Shown: in pieces, positions 12,061 to 12,245 of the stretch
How the letters are laid out: each line of letters opens with the position of its first letter
How positions within the stretch are numbered: position 1 is the stretch's first letter
NCBI GenBank assembly: GCA_964391025.1
Contig: CAYMKJ010000194.1
Location: 1 to 12,245 of the forward strand
Length of the DNA stretch: 12,245 nt
Origin: SHZI01 sp964391025
Lineage (GTDB): Bacteria > Pseudomonadota > Gammaproteobacteria > Steroidobacterales > GCA-2729495
Direction of reading: 5' to 3'
The notes under the pieces: generated by a model
What the model saw: the letters and a program-made list of their open reading frames with translations, nothing else
Told to the model about the DNA's origin: nothing
The model's database searches: none
Translations under genes and position numbers: made by a program

Positions 12061-12245
12061 CCAGCCACCGCAGGATGCTATCCGGGCCCCCGCAGGAAGG
12101 CCAAGAGCATAGGACAAACAAAGCACCGCCTGATAGCCCGGCCCGAGCGGGGCCCAAGCGGGCGGTGTCGCCGAACCGCCGATACCCGCGGCTGGCGCGC
12201 TCCAGCCGTCGGCAACGCGGCCCTGTATCTCCCCCGTCCCACGAC
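12061..12245. other. Intergenic stretch with a small hairpin, no supported gene
   Basis: I find no gene here. CGGCTGG (12189-12195) and CCAGCCG (12202-12208) form a seven-base stem around a six-base loop, without a T-tract. The 12-mer TCGCCGAACCGC (12168-12179) also occurs at 39-50. One minus-strand frame remains open to the window edge but shows no recognisable protein and overlaps the glycosyltransferase out of frame. Confidence 0.5.

Noticed and set aside
1..12245. CRISPR array, tRNA or rRNA gene
   Set aside because: No regularly spaced direct repeats and no tRNA-like cloverleaf or rRNA-like stretches were seen on either strand by eye.

Overview
The window looks like a high-GC gammaproteobacterial chromosome. 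The order polA - engB (divergent) - cytochrome c4 - dsbA is a familiar gammaproteobacterial neighbourhood, also seen in Pseudomonas, and LptM-type lipoproteins with the CGxKGPLY box are typical of Proteobacteria. I cannot place it below class from sequence alone.

Layout. (1) 1-155: the first 32 bases hold the 5' end of a leftward DUF4160-like gene that leaves the window. A compact promoter region with overlapping -10 boxes on both strands follows. (2) 156-5453: core genes lptM, polA, engB (leftward), cytochrome c4 and dsbA. polA and engB converge on a 58-bp near-perfect palindrome of REP/RAYT type, which also encodes the last residues of EngB. (3) 9490 down to 5413: a tight leftward cluster of eight genes with overlaps or gaps of at most 19 nt. 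In transcription order: carboxymuconolactone decarboxylase/AhpD-like protein, DUF2784 membrane protein, an uncharacterised 130-aa protein, a four-helix membrane protein, an uncharacterised 354-aa protein (DUF6687-like), MocA-type nucleotidyltransferase, MoaD and MoaE. The last three make and mature molybdopterin; the first five have no assigned link to it. (4) 9540-11167: a genomic scar. It holds a 15-codon ORF with a strong ribosome binding site that resembles the start of SugE, a small Ala-rich ORF with a promoter, a tyrosine recombinase fragment cut by an in-frame stop, an approximately 80-bp fragment of an IS91-type transposase, and a TonB-like gene that lost its normal start and its middle. 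(5) 11202-12002: a leftward family-25 glycosyltransferase. 12003-12245 holds its probable promoter and a small hairpin, but no gene I can support.

How the genes work together. DsbA and cytochrome c4 belong to the cell envelope: the thiol oxidant and an electron carrier with two CXXCH haem sites. MoaD/MoaE form molybdopterin synthase, and a MocA-type enzyme would attach CMP to the cofactor, which points to a molybdenum hydroxylase elsewhere in the genome. No complete defence or mobile system is present. The most unusual items are the palindrome reaching into engB, the mixed molybdopterin/unknown operon with its H-x-D-x-D-G protein, the probable leaderless lptM promoter, and the cluster of gene remnants at 9.5-11.2 kb.
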